Shown piece by piece: positions 26,116 to 34,239 of a stretch of 64,000 nucleotides of DNA. A program made the position numbers and the translations under genes. The notes beneath the pieces were generated by a model that searched no databases, was not told the DNA's origin, and saw only the letters and a program-made list of their open reading frames with translations. The stretch lies in NCBI GenBank assembly GCA_002327985.1, contig DCVM01000058.1, positions 48,534-112,533 on the forward strand. The letters are read 5' to 3'. Within the stretch, counting starts at the first letter, position 1; each line of letters starts with the position of its first letter. This DNA is from Syntrophaceae bacterium UBA2188 (GTDB lineage: Bacteria; Desulfobacterota; BSN033; UBA1163).

Positions 26116-26238
26116 ACCACTCCAGGAGGTTATCCGAGGATTACAATAAAAGGGAATGGTTATGTTGGTATTGGTACCCAAACTCCCTCCTATCTATTAC
26201 AGATGGCGAGTATGGATTTTCTTTTTACTTTCAAATAG
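26116..26238 (+). pseudogene. remnant of a fourth S74 fibre gene
   Basis: Open codons from 26116 read TTPGGYPRITIKGNGYVGIG and then TQTPSYLLQMAS, nearly the connector just before the S74 domain of the three intact paralogues. The match ends after QMAS, where the sequence leaves the family and stops at TAG 26236. The upstream portion is absent: a stop (TAG 26104) and the end of the beta-propeller gene directly precede it. So a fourth copy was lost when the methyltransferase/propeller pair arrived or by deletion. Confidence 0.85.
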
Positions 26239-26246
26239 TCTTTTAC

Positions 26247-26273
26247 GAGGGGCAAGCCAACAGCTTGCCCCTC
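26247..26273. terminator. 11-bp hairpin before the subtilisin gene
   Basis: GAGGGGCAAGC-CAACA-GCTTGCCCCTC is a perfect 11-bp stem with a five-base loop, followed by TAATTATG rather than a T-run. It may terminate upstream transcription or be a dispersed repeat. Confidence 0.5.
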
Positions 26274-26317
26274 TAATTATGTAGAAGAGCCTCTGTTCGT
26301 GTTTCGGAGGATATAAG

Positions 26318-28054
26318 ATGAAACAATTCGATGGGGCATCTTGCAAGGCTTTGATTACCATTTCCATAATATCTCTTTTGGTCATCTCACTCAAGACAAG
26401 ACCCATTTTAGCACAAGAAAAAATAATAGACCGGGGGAAAATAGTTTCTATTGCTATGACAAAAGGGTTTGTCAAAGTGATCGTTCAAATAGAAGTCCCC
26501 AAAATTAGAGAACTGACGGGACATTCTACAAAATATAGGAATATAGAGCCAGGTCAGATATTTTCAAGAGATGGCATCAAAGCTGACATGGCACTTGATG
26601 CGGCAATCAGTGAGGCCTCACATGGGTTATTGTCAAGATTAAGATCCACGAACGCCTTATTCAGGGTGAACCATACTTATATAACGCTACCCATTGTAGC
26701 CCTGGACGTCTCTGAAGAGACACTCCTAACCTTGGAGATTGACCCTTCTGTAATACGAATTGTTGAAGATCGTCCGCTCCCTCTCGTTGATACCTCTATC
26801 TATAAAAAATATATTGCTGATGTGGTTCCACCGTCACTTTACGATACGGTCAACATCATTGGCGCCAACGAGGCATGGGCAACAGGATACACAGGTTCAG
26901 GTTGGTATGTGGCGGTTCTGGATACTGGAATACGATCAAGCCATGAGTTCTTTTCAGCGAAGACCATCGTAGAAGCGTGTTTCTCAGCCCTGGGAGACTG
27001 CCCGAATGGTTTAACCGAGATGCACGGTCCTGGAGCCGCCACACATTATGAAAATACTTATAGAGGATGGGATCATGGGACGCATGTCACCGGAATAGCC
27101 GCTGGAAATAAGGAAAATGCCCTCTACGGAGTGGCCAAAGATGCAGATATTATCGCGATTCAGGTCTTCTCACGTTTTACGGCTGAGGAGTGTGATGGTA
27201 GTCCCTGTATCATGAGCTATACTTCGGATCAGATCAAAGGTTTAGAATATTTATATACACTGCGCGGAATTTACAGTATAGCCTCAGCAAATATGAGTCT
27301 CGGTGGTGGACGCTACTCCAATCAAACAACCTGCGATCGGGAAAACGCTTCGACTAAGTCGGCCATTGACCATCTTCGCTCTATTGGTATTGCAACCGTT
27401 ATAGCATCAGGGAATGATGGTTTCTGTGATGGATTAAATGCACCCGGCTGTATTTCTTCAGCCGTTGCCATAGGTGCCACCACCAAGTCTGATCAGCAAA
27501 CACGGTTTAGCAACTGGCATGAAAGCATGTTAGATTTATTTGCCCCTGGCCAAAGTATATTTTCCTCAACCGGTGATTCTGACACGAGTTATGAATACTG
27601 GAGTGGTACTTCTATGGCCGCGCCCCATGTCGCCGGAGCGTGGGCCATACTAAAGCAGAAAAACCCAAGTGAGACAGTACCTGGAATTTTAAATTCATTG
27701 TCTACCACTGGTGTACCGGTCACAACCCTGTGTACTAAACAACTCGGCTCAAAACCCAGGATAAAGGTAGATGCCACTTTAGCCGCTTTAAGTTGTGATA
27801 ACCCTCCCCTGAAGGTAGATACCCAATATTTTAATACAGTCCAGGTGGCCTACGATAGCGCTCCAGAGGGGAGTATCATTCAGGTCCAGTCAGTGGGATT
27901 TACCGAGGACCTAATTTTTGATCGAAATATTACAGCTACCTTTAAAGGGGGTTATGATTGTGACTACACAGCTAATCCTGGATACACAATAGTGAACGGA
28001 TCGCTAAAAATCAGTAACGGGATGCTGATGATTGAGAATCTGGCAATAAAGTAG
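26318..28054 (+). CDS. secreted subtilisin-like serine protease (S8)
   Basis: The 578-residue protein has a signal peptide (to about residue 33), a likely inhibitor prodomain (~45-150) and a full S8 domain with Asp 202 (VLDTGIR), His 253 (HGTHVTGIAAG), oxyanion Asn 366 (SGND) and Ser 432 (GTSMAAPHVAG). Paired cysteines within the catalytic domain suggest disulphides and export. The last ~75 residues begin a beta-rich domain of the type found in repeat surface proteins. A GGAGG site precedes the ATG. It lies inside the S74-fibre cluster, so maturation or turnover of those surface proteins is a reasonable but unproven role. Confidence 0.92.
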   Translation: MKQFDGASCKALITISIISLLVISLKTRPILAQEKIIDRGKIVSIAMTKGFVKVIVQIEVPKIRELTGHSTKYRNIEPGQIFSRDGIKADMALDAAISEASHGLLSRLRSTNALFRVNHTYITLPIVALDVSEETLLTLEIDPSVIRIVEDRPLPLVDTSIYKKYIADVVPPSLYDTVNIIGANEAWATGYTGSGWYVAVLDTGIRSSHEFFSAKTIVEACFSALGDCPNGLTEMHGPGAATHYENTYRGWDHGTHVTGIAAGNKENALYGVAKDADIIAIQVFSRFTAEECDGSPCIMSYTSDQIKGLEYLYTLRGIYSIASANMSLGGGRYSNQTTCDRENASTKSAIDHLRSIGIATVIASGNDGFCDGLNAPGCISSAVAIGATTKSDQQTRFSNWHESMLDLFAPGQSIFSSTGDSDTSYEYWSGTSMAAPHVAGAWAILKQKNPSETVPGILNSLSTTGVPVTTLCTKQLGSKPRIKVDATLAALSCDNPPLKVDTQYFNTVQVAYDSAPEGSIIQVQSVGFTEDLIFDRNITATFKGGYDCDYTANPGYTIVNGSLKISNGMLMIENLAIK

Positions 28055-28132
28055 ATTAAGAGGAGATTAAATTTGTAAGGAATATGGTTAACAATGAGAC
28101 ATAGATCCAGAAAATATGCTGAGGAGGAAGAA

Positions 28133-28987
28133 ATGAAAAGAAGATTAAGCATAAGGCCATTGAACTTTATCAAGACCTTCATCCCTGCCGGCCCTTTGAT
28201 GGTAATTTTAGTTATTCTCGCTCACACTCTGGCTTTCAGTGCAGACAGATTAGTGGTTCAGAACGCTTTGGGTGAAACAAAGTTCGTTGTAACACAGGAG
28301 GGTAAGGTAGGTGTGGGGACATCTATTCCCGGACAGGACCTTGACATCGTTGCCCCTGACAATGGGCTGCTTCTCCTCTCAAACACGATCACAGACAGTA
28401 CGACCAAGGTCTCCCGAATTGTTTTACGTCACTATTCTAATGCTCAATTGCCTGTCTATTTTTTCGGTGCCGCCTCCACATCCACCGATAATTTTGTTGC
28501 CCTTGGTGGTGGAGCCCCCATCGGCAATGCTGCCACCCAAATTGACCTCTTTACAACAGAAAATACGACCACACCGGTTGGGACACCACGATTGACCATC
28601 ATTGGCAATGGCTATGTGGGGATTGGGATTCAGGATCCTGAGTATCCCTTGGAGATGGCCAGTGGGGCCTATGTGACCACAGGTGGGGTCTGGACCAATG
28701 CTTCGAGCCGGGAGTATAAGGATAACATCGAAACCCTTGCCACAGAGGAAGCTCTTGATGCGTTAAAGGAACTTAATCCCGTGAAGTTTGGTTATAAAAA
28801 AGACGTGACTGAGAAGCACGTAGGATTTATAGCGGAAGAGGTTCCTGATCTTATCGCAACAAAAGACAGAAAAGGGTTAAGTCCGATGGACATCGTGGCG
28901 GTGCTCACCAAAGTGGTTCAGGAGCAGCAGAAAGCGATTTCAACTCTTTATGAAAAAGTATCTGAGCTTGAAAAAACGCTCAAATAA
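28133..28987 (+). CDS. short exported protein with peptidase S74 chaperone domain
   Basis: The protein (284 residues) starts best at the ATG at 28133, five bases after GAGGAGG. An ATG 13 codons upstream lacks such a site. An N-terminal hydrophobic segment (~19-37) could be a signal or anchor. The connector (IVLRHYSNAQLPVYFFGA and IDLFTTENTTTP) and S74 domain (SSREYKDNI, then CD-like EEALDALKELNPVKFGYK) closely match the two paralogues. It lacks the long beta-helix or repeat region, so it is the minimal form. The C-terminal coiled coil is shorter. Confidence 0.85.
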   Translation: MKRRLSIRPLNFIKTFIPAGPLMVILVILAHTLAFSADRLVVQNALGETKFVVTQEGKVGVGTSIPGQDLDIVAPDNGLLLLSNTITDSTTKVSRIVLRHYSNAQLPVYFFGAASTSTDNFVALGGGAPIGNAATQIDLFTTENTTTPVGTPRLTIIGNGYVGIGIQDPEYPLEMASGAYVTTGGVWTNASSREYKDNIETLATEEALDALKELNPVKFGYKKDVTEKHVGFIAEEVPDLIATKDRKGLSPMDIVAVLTKVVQEQQKAISTLYEKVSELEKTLK

Positions 28988-29088
28988 AATTCTTCAAGCT
29001 TTTAGGTGGGTGTTATTTCCTTCTTAAAATAACCTCTTGTTATCTCCACTTATAAGTTGATAGCACTTTCTTTTTTCTCAATTTCCGA

Positions 29089-29117
29089 TTGACAAAAAAT
29101 GGTATTTCTTTTAGTCT
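29089..29117 (+). promoter_or_regulatory. candidate promoter of the repeat/S74 gene
   Basis: A perfect TTGACA at 29089-29094 is followed after 17 bases by TAGTCT, a weak -10 match (three of six). It lies in a 206-base gap, about 100 bases before the ATG. Confidence 0.35.
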
Positions 29118-29142
29118 TTACACAGAAAATAATTTTCAAATC

Positions 29143-29176
29143 CCTCATCATCCTTTTATCTAAAGGAATGATGAGG
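29143..29176. promoter_or_regulatory. leader hairpin before the repeat/S74 gene
   Basis: CCTCATCAT-CCTTT-TATCT-AAAGG-(A)-ATGATGAGG pairs over 14 bp with one bulged A, ending just before the ribosome site AAGGGAGGG. It could stabilise the mRNA or gate translation. Confidence 0.55.
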
Positions 29177-29193
29177 TAAAAAGGGAGGGTAAA

Positions 29194-30507
29194 ATGAAAA
29201 AAAAGATCATGATTTGTGCAATGGTTCTGTTTTTGTCTGCATTTTCAGGGATTGCCTTTGGAGGGACAGAGGGAACTATCAACACTTTCTATGGCACAGG
29301 GGCTGGGGGAACTACAACCGGAGATGATGACTATGACACCTTTATAGGTGCGGGTGCCGGTTACTCAAACACCACCGGTTATTACAACACCTTCCTAGGA
29401 TTTGGGGCTGGCTACCTCAACACCACCGGTTATGCTAACACCTTCCTGGGGTACCGTGCCGGCTATAACACCAACGGTATCTCTAACACCTTCCTGGGGT
29501 TTGAGGCCGGCTACTCCAACACCACAGGTAACAGTAACATTTTCCTGGGGCCTTTGGCCGGCTACTCCAGCACCACCGGTTACTTCAACACCTTCCTGGG
29601 GGAGGCTGCCGGCTATTTCAACAGCACCGGTATCTCTAACACCTTCCTGGGGTATGCTGCCGGATACAACAACACCGGCTCCGGAAACGTTTTCCTTGGC
29701 AATAAAGCAGGGTATTATGAGGCAGGCTCAAACAAACTCTACATAGACTACTCACAAACCTCTACCCCCCTCATCTATGGAGAGTTTGATAATAGGATAT
29801 TGACCATCCACGGGAACCTTGAGGTAATCGGCCCTGACAATGGACTGGTCTATCTGTCAAACACCACTGCTGACAACACGGACAAAGGATCCCGGATGGT
29901 CTTAAATCACTATTCAAACGCCCAATTGCCGGTTTACCTTTTCGGGGCATACTCAGGCCCAACGGATAACTTTGTTGCCTTTGGCGGAGGAGCCCTCATC
30001 GGCAATGCAGCCACCCAGCTTGACCTCTTCACCGCTCCGAATACCACCACCCCTGCGGGATACCCAAGACTCACCATCATTGGCAATGGGTATGTGGGGA
30101 TTGGGACCCAGAGTCCTTTTTATCCCTTGGAGATGGCCAGTGGGGCTCATGTGACCACCGGAGGGGTCTGGACCAATGCTTCGAGCAGGGAGTATAAGGA
30201 AAACATCATAGCTCTTGCCACGGAGGAGGCCCTTGATACCTTGAAGGAGCTTAATCCAGTGAAGTTTGCTTATAAGAAAGACATGACCGAGAAGCATGTG
30301 GGGTTTATTGCGGAAGAAGTGCCTGATCTGATCGCAACGAGGGATCGGAAGGGACTAAGTCCTATGGACATCGTGGCGGTACTCACCAAGGTGGTTCAAG
30401 AACAGCAGAAGGTTATTGAGGAACAACAGAAGACCGCGCAAGAGCAGCGCAATGCCATTTCTTTGCTCAAAGAGGAGTTGAATGAACTAAAGGAGAAAGT
30501 CAGATAA
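29194..30507 (+). CDS. exported 17-residue-repeat protein with peptidase S74 chaperone domain
   Basis: The 437-residue protein has a signal peptide (to about residue 23). About seven tandem units of 16-17 residues follow, of the form NTFLGxxAGYxNTTGxx (residues 48-174), which resemble the beta-roll head repeats of trimeric adhesins. After the shared connector comes the S74 domain (SSREYKENI) and a C-terminal coiled coil rich in EQQ. Trimeric fibre assembly with self-cleavage of the chaperone is expected from the family. AAGGGAGGG precedes the ATG. Presumably it is surface-exposed; ligand unknown. Confidence 0.88.
   Translation: MKKKIMICAMVLFLSAFSGIAFGGTEGTINTFYGTGAGGTTTGDDDYDTFIGAGAGYSNTTGYYNTFLGFGAGYLNTTGYANTFLGYRAGYNTNGISNTFLGFEAGYSNTTGNSNIFLGPLAGYSSTTGYFNTFLGEAAGYFNSTGISNTFLGYAAGYNNTGSGNVFLGNKAGYYEAGSNKLYIDYSQTSTPLIYGEFDNRILTIHGNLEVIGPDNGLVYLSNTTADNTDKGSRMVLNHYSNAQLPVYLFGAYSGPTDNFVAFGGGALIGNAATQLDLFTAPNTTTPAGYPRLTIIGNGYVGIGTQSPFYPLEMASGAHVTTGGVWTNASSREYKENIIALATEEALDTLKELNPVKFAYKKDMTEKHVGFIAEEVPDLIATRDRKGLSPMDIVAVLTKVVQEQQKVIEEQQKTAQEQRNAISLLKEELNELKEKVR
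29335..29715 (+). repeat. 51-bp coding tandem repeats
   Basis: These are about seven and a half units of 48-51 bp, each with a version of AACACCTTCCTGGGG...GCCGGCTAC, in frame with the protein repeat NTFLGxxAGY. DNA identity between units is high, so copy-number change by slippage or recombination is likely. Confidence 0.85.
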
Positions 30508-30658
30508 ACCCTGTTAGAAATTCCAGGGAAGGCGTTAAACTCAGTCGGAATGATTGAGAATGTTACCTTTTGCAGAGCAACAGGGCATTATTTCTGACAG
30601 GGTAAACAAGAAGCAACAGTGAAGTGAATGGAAGTGAGATGATGAGAGGCTAATTTGA

Positions 30659-30686
30659 GGCAGGATCAAACATGATCCTGCCTTTT
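30659..30686 (+). terminator. rho-independent terminator after the repeat/S74 gene
   Basis: GGCAGGATCA-AACA-TGATCCTGCC forms a perfect 10-bp stem followed by TTTTCATTTATT. It ends the S74 cluster transcript before the phosphatase gene. Confidence 0.85.
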
Positions 30687-30810
30687 CATTTATTAAGGGA
30701 TGGGGATAACACAGTTCATCTCTCCGACGATGTCGTACTTGCAGGGAATAGAGTGGCAAGTTAAAATAGCGAGACGCGAGGAAGTGAATAAGACCCGGAG
30801 GTCCTATTCC

Positions 30811-31779
30811 TTGAAGAAGAAAGTTTTATTGCCTGTTATTGCTCTTGCCTTGGTTCTTCTTGTATTTTGCTATGTACACCTTATTCCAAGGATTCAAACC
30901 GTGGTGGGAAAAAGGATTTATCGGAGTTCTCAGCTTTCAGCTCATTTCCTGGAAAAAGTAATAAGAGAAAAGGGCATTAAGACAATGATTAATCTAAGGG
31001 GAGAGGATAAAGATTCGAAGTGGTACATCGAAGAAAATGAAATATGTAGAAAAAATAACGTAACACTGTATGATTGTAGGCTGCATGCCTCTGATCTCCC
31101 CAAAACTCGTATCCTCATGAAGATAATAAATATACTTCTTACGTCTGAACGACCTCTCTTGATTCATTGTGTTGCAGGGGTTGATAGGACTGGGTTCGTC
31201 AGCGCCTTAGCTCTGGCCATCGAAAAGGATCTTCCACTCTTTGAACTAAAGAAACAATTTTCGTGGAGATATGGTGTCTTTCCTTTTAATAGATTAATCG
31301 GGCCGCTTTTTTTTTCTAAATATGAACAATGGCTTGAAAAAATGCAGAGGCCCCATAGCAAAGAAAATCTAATTTATTGGATTAACCTTGAATATGTTGA
31401 TAGCCAGGAAAATATCGAATTTAACATTGACCACATTAATGGGAAACATTCTAAGAAAATAATTACTTTATCTAAAAACTCAAAAACGATATGGATGGAG
31501 GGTTGGGCTTTTAACACCCGTACCAACTCACCCTTAGAAGACCTCCGGGTTATCATTGATAATCGAATTTCATTAAAAGCTGATAGGGTGAACAGGCCTG
31601 ACGTTGCCACGTTCTTCGAATTAAAAAAACATGAAGATCATTTTATGGTGGGTTGGAGGGTGTCACCTGATAGAAACACCATAGGCGAAGGATGTCACAA
31701 AATATCTTTCAGAATCAATGATAACCAATCAGGGAGTTTGGATATCCCAACAGATTTAGCATTTTGTATTGAAGATTAA
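30811..31779 (+). CDS. membrane-anchored tyrosine/dual-specificity phosphatase-like protein
   Basis: The TTG at 30811 is chosen because GGAGG lies nine bases upstream and the protein then starts with MKKKVLLPVIALALVLLVF, a clean signal anchor. An ATG at 30700 would add 37 residues without a ribosome site. The 322-residue protein has the phosphatase loop HCVAGVDRTG (Cys 120, Arg 126; C-x5-R) and an upstream Asp (about 95) as possible acid. The anchor would place the catalytic part outside the cytoplasm. The C-terminal ~120 residues are beta-rich and I do not recognise them. Bacterial relatives act on phosphotyrosine, phosphoinositide or polysaccharide-control proteins; its place beside a polysaccharide locus may matter. 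Confidence 0.8.
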   Translation: MKKKVLLPVIALALVLLVFCYVHLIPRIQTVVGKRIYRSSQLSAHFLEKVIREKGIKTMINLRGEDKDSKWYIEENEICRKNNVTLYDCRLHASDLPKTRILMKIINILLTSERPLLIHCVAGVDRTGFVSALALAIEKDLPLFELKKQFSWRYGVFPFNRLIGPLFFSKYEQWLEKMQRPHSKENLIYWINLEYVDSQENIEFNIDHINGKHSKKIITLSKNSKTIWMEGWAFNTRTNSPLEDLRVIIDNRISLKADRVNRPDVATFFELKKHEDHFMVGWRVSPDRNTIGEGCHKISFRINDNQSGSLDIPTDLAFCIED

Positions 31780-31798
31780 ATTCGGAGTCGTTTCACAG

Positions 31799-31824
31799 GG
31801 GCGAGACATTGTCTCGCCCTTTTT
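31799..31824. terminator. terminator between convergent phosphatase and kinase genes
   Basis: GGGCGAGAC-ATT-GTCTCGCCC with TTTTT on the plus side forms a 9-bp stem with a T-run. It serves the phosphatase gene, and may act both ways. Confidence 0.85.
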
Positions 31825-31872
31825 GATATCCTTATCCACTTCTCAACTACCTTTATAAAAATCCATCGAATA

Positions 31873-32571
31873 CTAAAAAATTAATTTCGAAACTTGCTCT
31901 TCACTCTGTTCCGCTGTATCAATCTCAATAAGTTTAAATGGCATTTTAACCCGTGCCATCTGTAAGGTGTCTCTAAATTTCTGATCCAAGGACCGAAGAG
32001 ACTCTTCATGCTCATGAAGGTGCAGCCAGTAGTCCCTTCCGTAAGTAATCTTAGGGTGATCACCCGAAATCCTCTTATAGATTCGTTCCATGGCTATTTG
32101 GACAGGAGTATTTAGGAAGAAGTATAGATCTCGGAATGGAAGTCGAGAATAAAGCTGGGCGAATCTCAACTTGCTCTCGGTCGTCATTCTCCGGCTGATC
32201 CAGGGGTAGTAAAATTCACTATAAATGGACGAATCAATAATCATACATCGAGTGCCCATAACCAACTCCGGATGGTATTTCTTGATCATGTAGGGTTCTA
32301 ACCATCCTTGGAAAAAGAAGAAAAGTAGCCTGGTCAGTCCAATCCACTGTCTTTTCTTGGTTGCATCGACCCTCTTAAAAAGACCTTCGAAAAAATTGCC
32401 TATGATCGGAAGACAGGGAATAACATTTCCTCTCCAGATGAAAAAAGAACCTCTGCCTGTCTTACAGGCAGGAATTTGGTGACTCAGGGCATCAATCACT
32501 TTAAGAGTAGTAGTGCTTTTCCCAGAATCATCGATACCAATAATAGAAATGCGAAGGGGTTTCATATCCAT
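31873..32571 (-). CDS. thymidylate kinase-like P-loop kinase
   Basis: The 232-residue protein has Walker A GIDDSGKST (~12-20) and a P-loop kinase layout, with an Arg-rich middle and RIYKRISGD lid region. It lacks the DRY/DRF motif and length pattern of housekeeping Tmk and starts directly after the membrane glycosyltransferase stop (TAG ATG). Such Tmk-like kinases occur in polysaccharide and lipid-modification loci, perhaps phosphorylating a sugar or lipid. The substrate is not assigned. PACKTGR at ~34-40 is encoded by a palindromic stretch. Confidence 0.7.
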   Translation of the reverse strand: MDMKPLRISIIGIDDSGKSTTTLKVIDALSHQIPACKTGRGSFFIWRGNVIPCLPIIGNFFEGLFKRVDATKKRQWIGLTRLLFFFFQGWLEPYMIKKYHPELVMGTRCMIIDSSIYSEFYYPWISRRMTTESKLRFAQLYSRLPFRDLYFFLNTPVQIAMERIYKRISGDHPKITYGRDYWLHLHEHEESLRSLDQKFRDTLQMARVKMPFKLIEIDTAEQSEEQVSKLIF

Positions 32572-34077
32572 CTATTGAATCCTTTTATAGACAATAATCT
32601 TTTCCATCCCCTTCCCTTCAAATCGAGCGAGTTCAACAAAATCCCTTTTAATGGCTTCACCATTTTTAGGAAAGTCGATGATTTCCCTTTCCTCAATCGC
32701 CAAATAGAGAGCATTTCTTTCTACCATGGAGGCCATTATCCTATCAAAACTGTCTTTATTTAAATCAATATATTCACCGTCTCCATTGGCGTAGTAGACG
32801 ACACGGGGCACTGTTGTGAAAATGGTTATCCCTTTCCCAAATTGGTTTCTCATCCACACTCCTGCCCACTTCTCGGGTAAACGGTCGTACCTTTGAGGCT
32901 TGAAGGTCTTAGGAAGAACGATCGCCGCCACGATGAAGAATAATATCCCCCATACGATTAGAGATCTGTTCCCTGTTTGGGATCGGAGAAATAAACGAAG
33001 TGTTCCGGTCTTTTCGTCAATCCAGTTGTGGATCACCAGAATGCCCTGGCCAACCCAATAGACTGAAAACAATAATAAAGGCAACACATATCTTCCGCTA
33101 AAATAGTCAGCCTGAATGGCCCCCTTCCTGACCCATACCGTTATATTCAGTAGGAATAAGAATAAAACTGCATAATGTAAGATGCAAAAGGATAAAAGAA
33201 AGCCCTCCCCTTTTCTAAAATGAGGAGAAGACCTTTTCACCAAACCAACGACCGCCAAAAAAATGTACAGAGGGTGAACGATAAAGAAGATTTCAAGGTT
33301 CAATCTCCTGAAGCTGAACAGGAGCTTATCGATGAATGGAGTTTCGCCTCCGGTTATTCCCAAACCCAAAAACCAGGCCATTGTCTTTGCTCTGCTCAAA
33401 GTCCATACGCCAGTCGTTTCCCTCAAATAAATGAGATAAGGGAGAAAAAAGAGGAGAGAGGATAAGACCATCAGGAGGATGATCGTCCATTTATTTTTGG
33501 CTCCATTGACCTGTCTCATAAAAAGAACATAAAAGAAAACAACTAAAACCACTTCAATGCCATCAGGTCTGGCCAGATAAGCGATCGCAGAGTAAAGGGG
33601 GATGAAAAAAAACGGAAATTTTCTTCCCTTCTCAATCGTCTCCCAGGCAAACCAGAGGCCTGCCACCAGAAAGAAGAGGTAAGTCGATTCCTTAAGGACG
33701 TCCGCTGAAAACCTTCGAATATAAGGATGGACAAGCAAAAGAAGAGTGGAAAGGAAGGCAATTCTTTGATCAAATATTTGCCTGCCCAGAAAATAGGCAG
33801 GGAAGATCAGTAAGATACCGAAAAGAGTGGATACCCATTTCCCGGCTAATTCAAAATCAGATGCCCATTGGAAAATAAAGGCAATCAAAAAGGGATACAG
33901 AGGTTGCTGGTTATGGCTGAACCCCTTCTTGAAAAGGCCTGAGGCAAAATCTTTGGCAATGGGGATATATTGAAACGCCCCATCCAGGGAAATGACATAA
34001 GTTCGAAAGAAAAGATAGAGGCTTAGAATGATGGAAAACAAGAGAAGCAGGGCAAGATTTATTTTTTCGTTTCTCAT
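32572..34077 (-). CDS. GT39/ArnT-like membrane glycosyltransferase
   Basis: The 501-residue protein has about ten membrane segments and an early conserved loop with ISLDGAFQYIPIAKDF, where the acidic residue is the likely catalytic Asp of the GT-C fold. HNQQPLYPFLIAF and a second conserved loop, ARPDGIEV, follow. The C-terminal ~100 residues are soluble. It would use a polyprenyl-phosphate sugar in the periplasm to glycosylate lipid, protein or polysaccharide. It is co-transcribed with the kinase gene. Confidence 0.8.
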   Translation of the reverse strand: MRNEKINLALLLLFSIILSLYLFFRTYVISLDGAFQYIPIAKDFASGLFKKGFSHNQQPLYPFLIAFIFQWASDFELAGKWVSTLFGILLIFPAYFLGRQIFDQRIAFLSTLLLLVHPYIRRFSADVLKESTYLFFLVAGLWFAWETIEKGRKFPFFFIPLYSAIAYLARPDGIEVVLVVFFYVLFMRQVNGAKNKWTIILLMVLSSLLFFLPYLIYLRETTGVWTLSRAKTMAWFLGLGITGGETPFIDKLLFSFRRLNLEIFFIVHPLYIFLAVVGLVKRSSPHFRKGEGFLLSFCILHYAVLFLFLLNITVWVRKGAIQADYFSGRYVLPLLLFSVYWVGQGILVIHNWIDEKTGTLRLFLRSQTGNRSLIVWGILFFIVAAIVLPKTFKPQRYDRLPEKWAGVWMRNQFGKGITIFTTVPRVVYYANGDGEYIDLNKDSFDRIMASMVERNALYLAIEEREIIDFPKNGEAIKRDFVELARFEGKGMEKIIVYKRIQ

Positions 34078-34239
34078 TCAGTCACGGGACCCTACTGCCT
34101 GCCCTGTACCAGCACGGTTCAGGGCTGTCACCAGACAAATACATGATCAAATCTTATAAGGAAACTGGATGATCGAGCCTCCTCTTTCGAGCTTCGTGCT
34201 TCGATACCAGCATCGTCACCCATAACCGTTCATAAAAAA

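Noticed and set aside
29335..29715. Regular spaced repeats resembling a CRISPR array
   Set aside because: Units are contiguous, in frame and encode a repeat protein; there are no unique spacers and no cas genes in the window.
22771..30507. Prophage remnant, because S74 domains are known from phage tails
   Set aside because: There are no capsid, terminase, integrase or lysis genes, and the proteins have signal peptides. A bacterial surface role is simpler.
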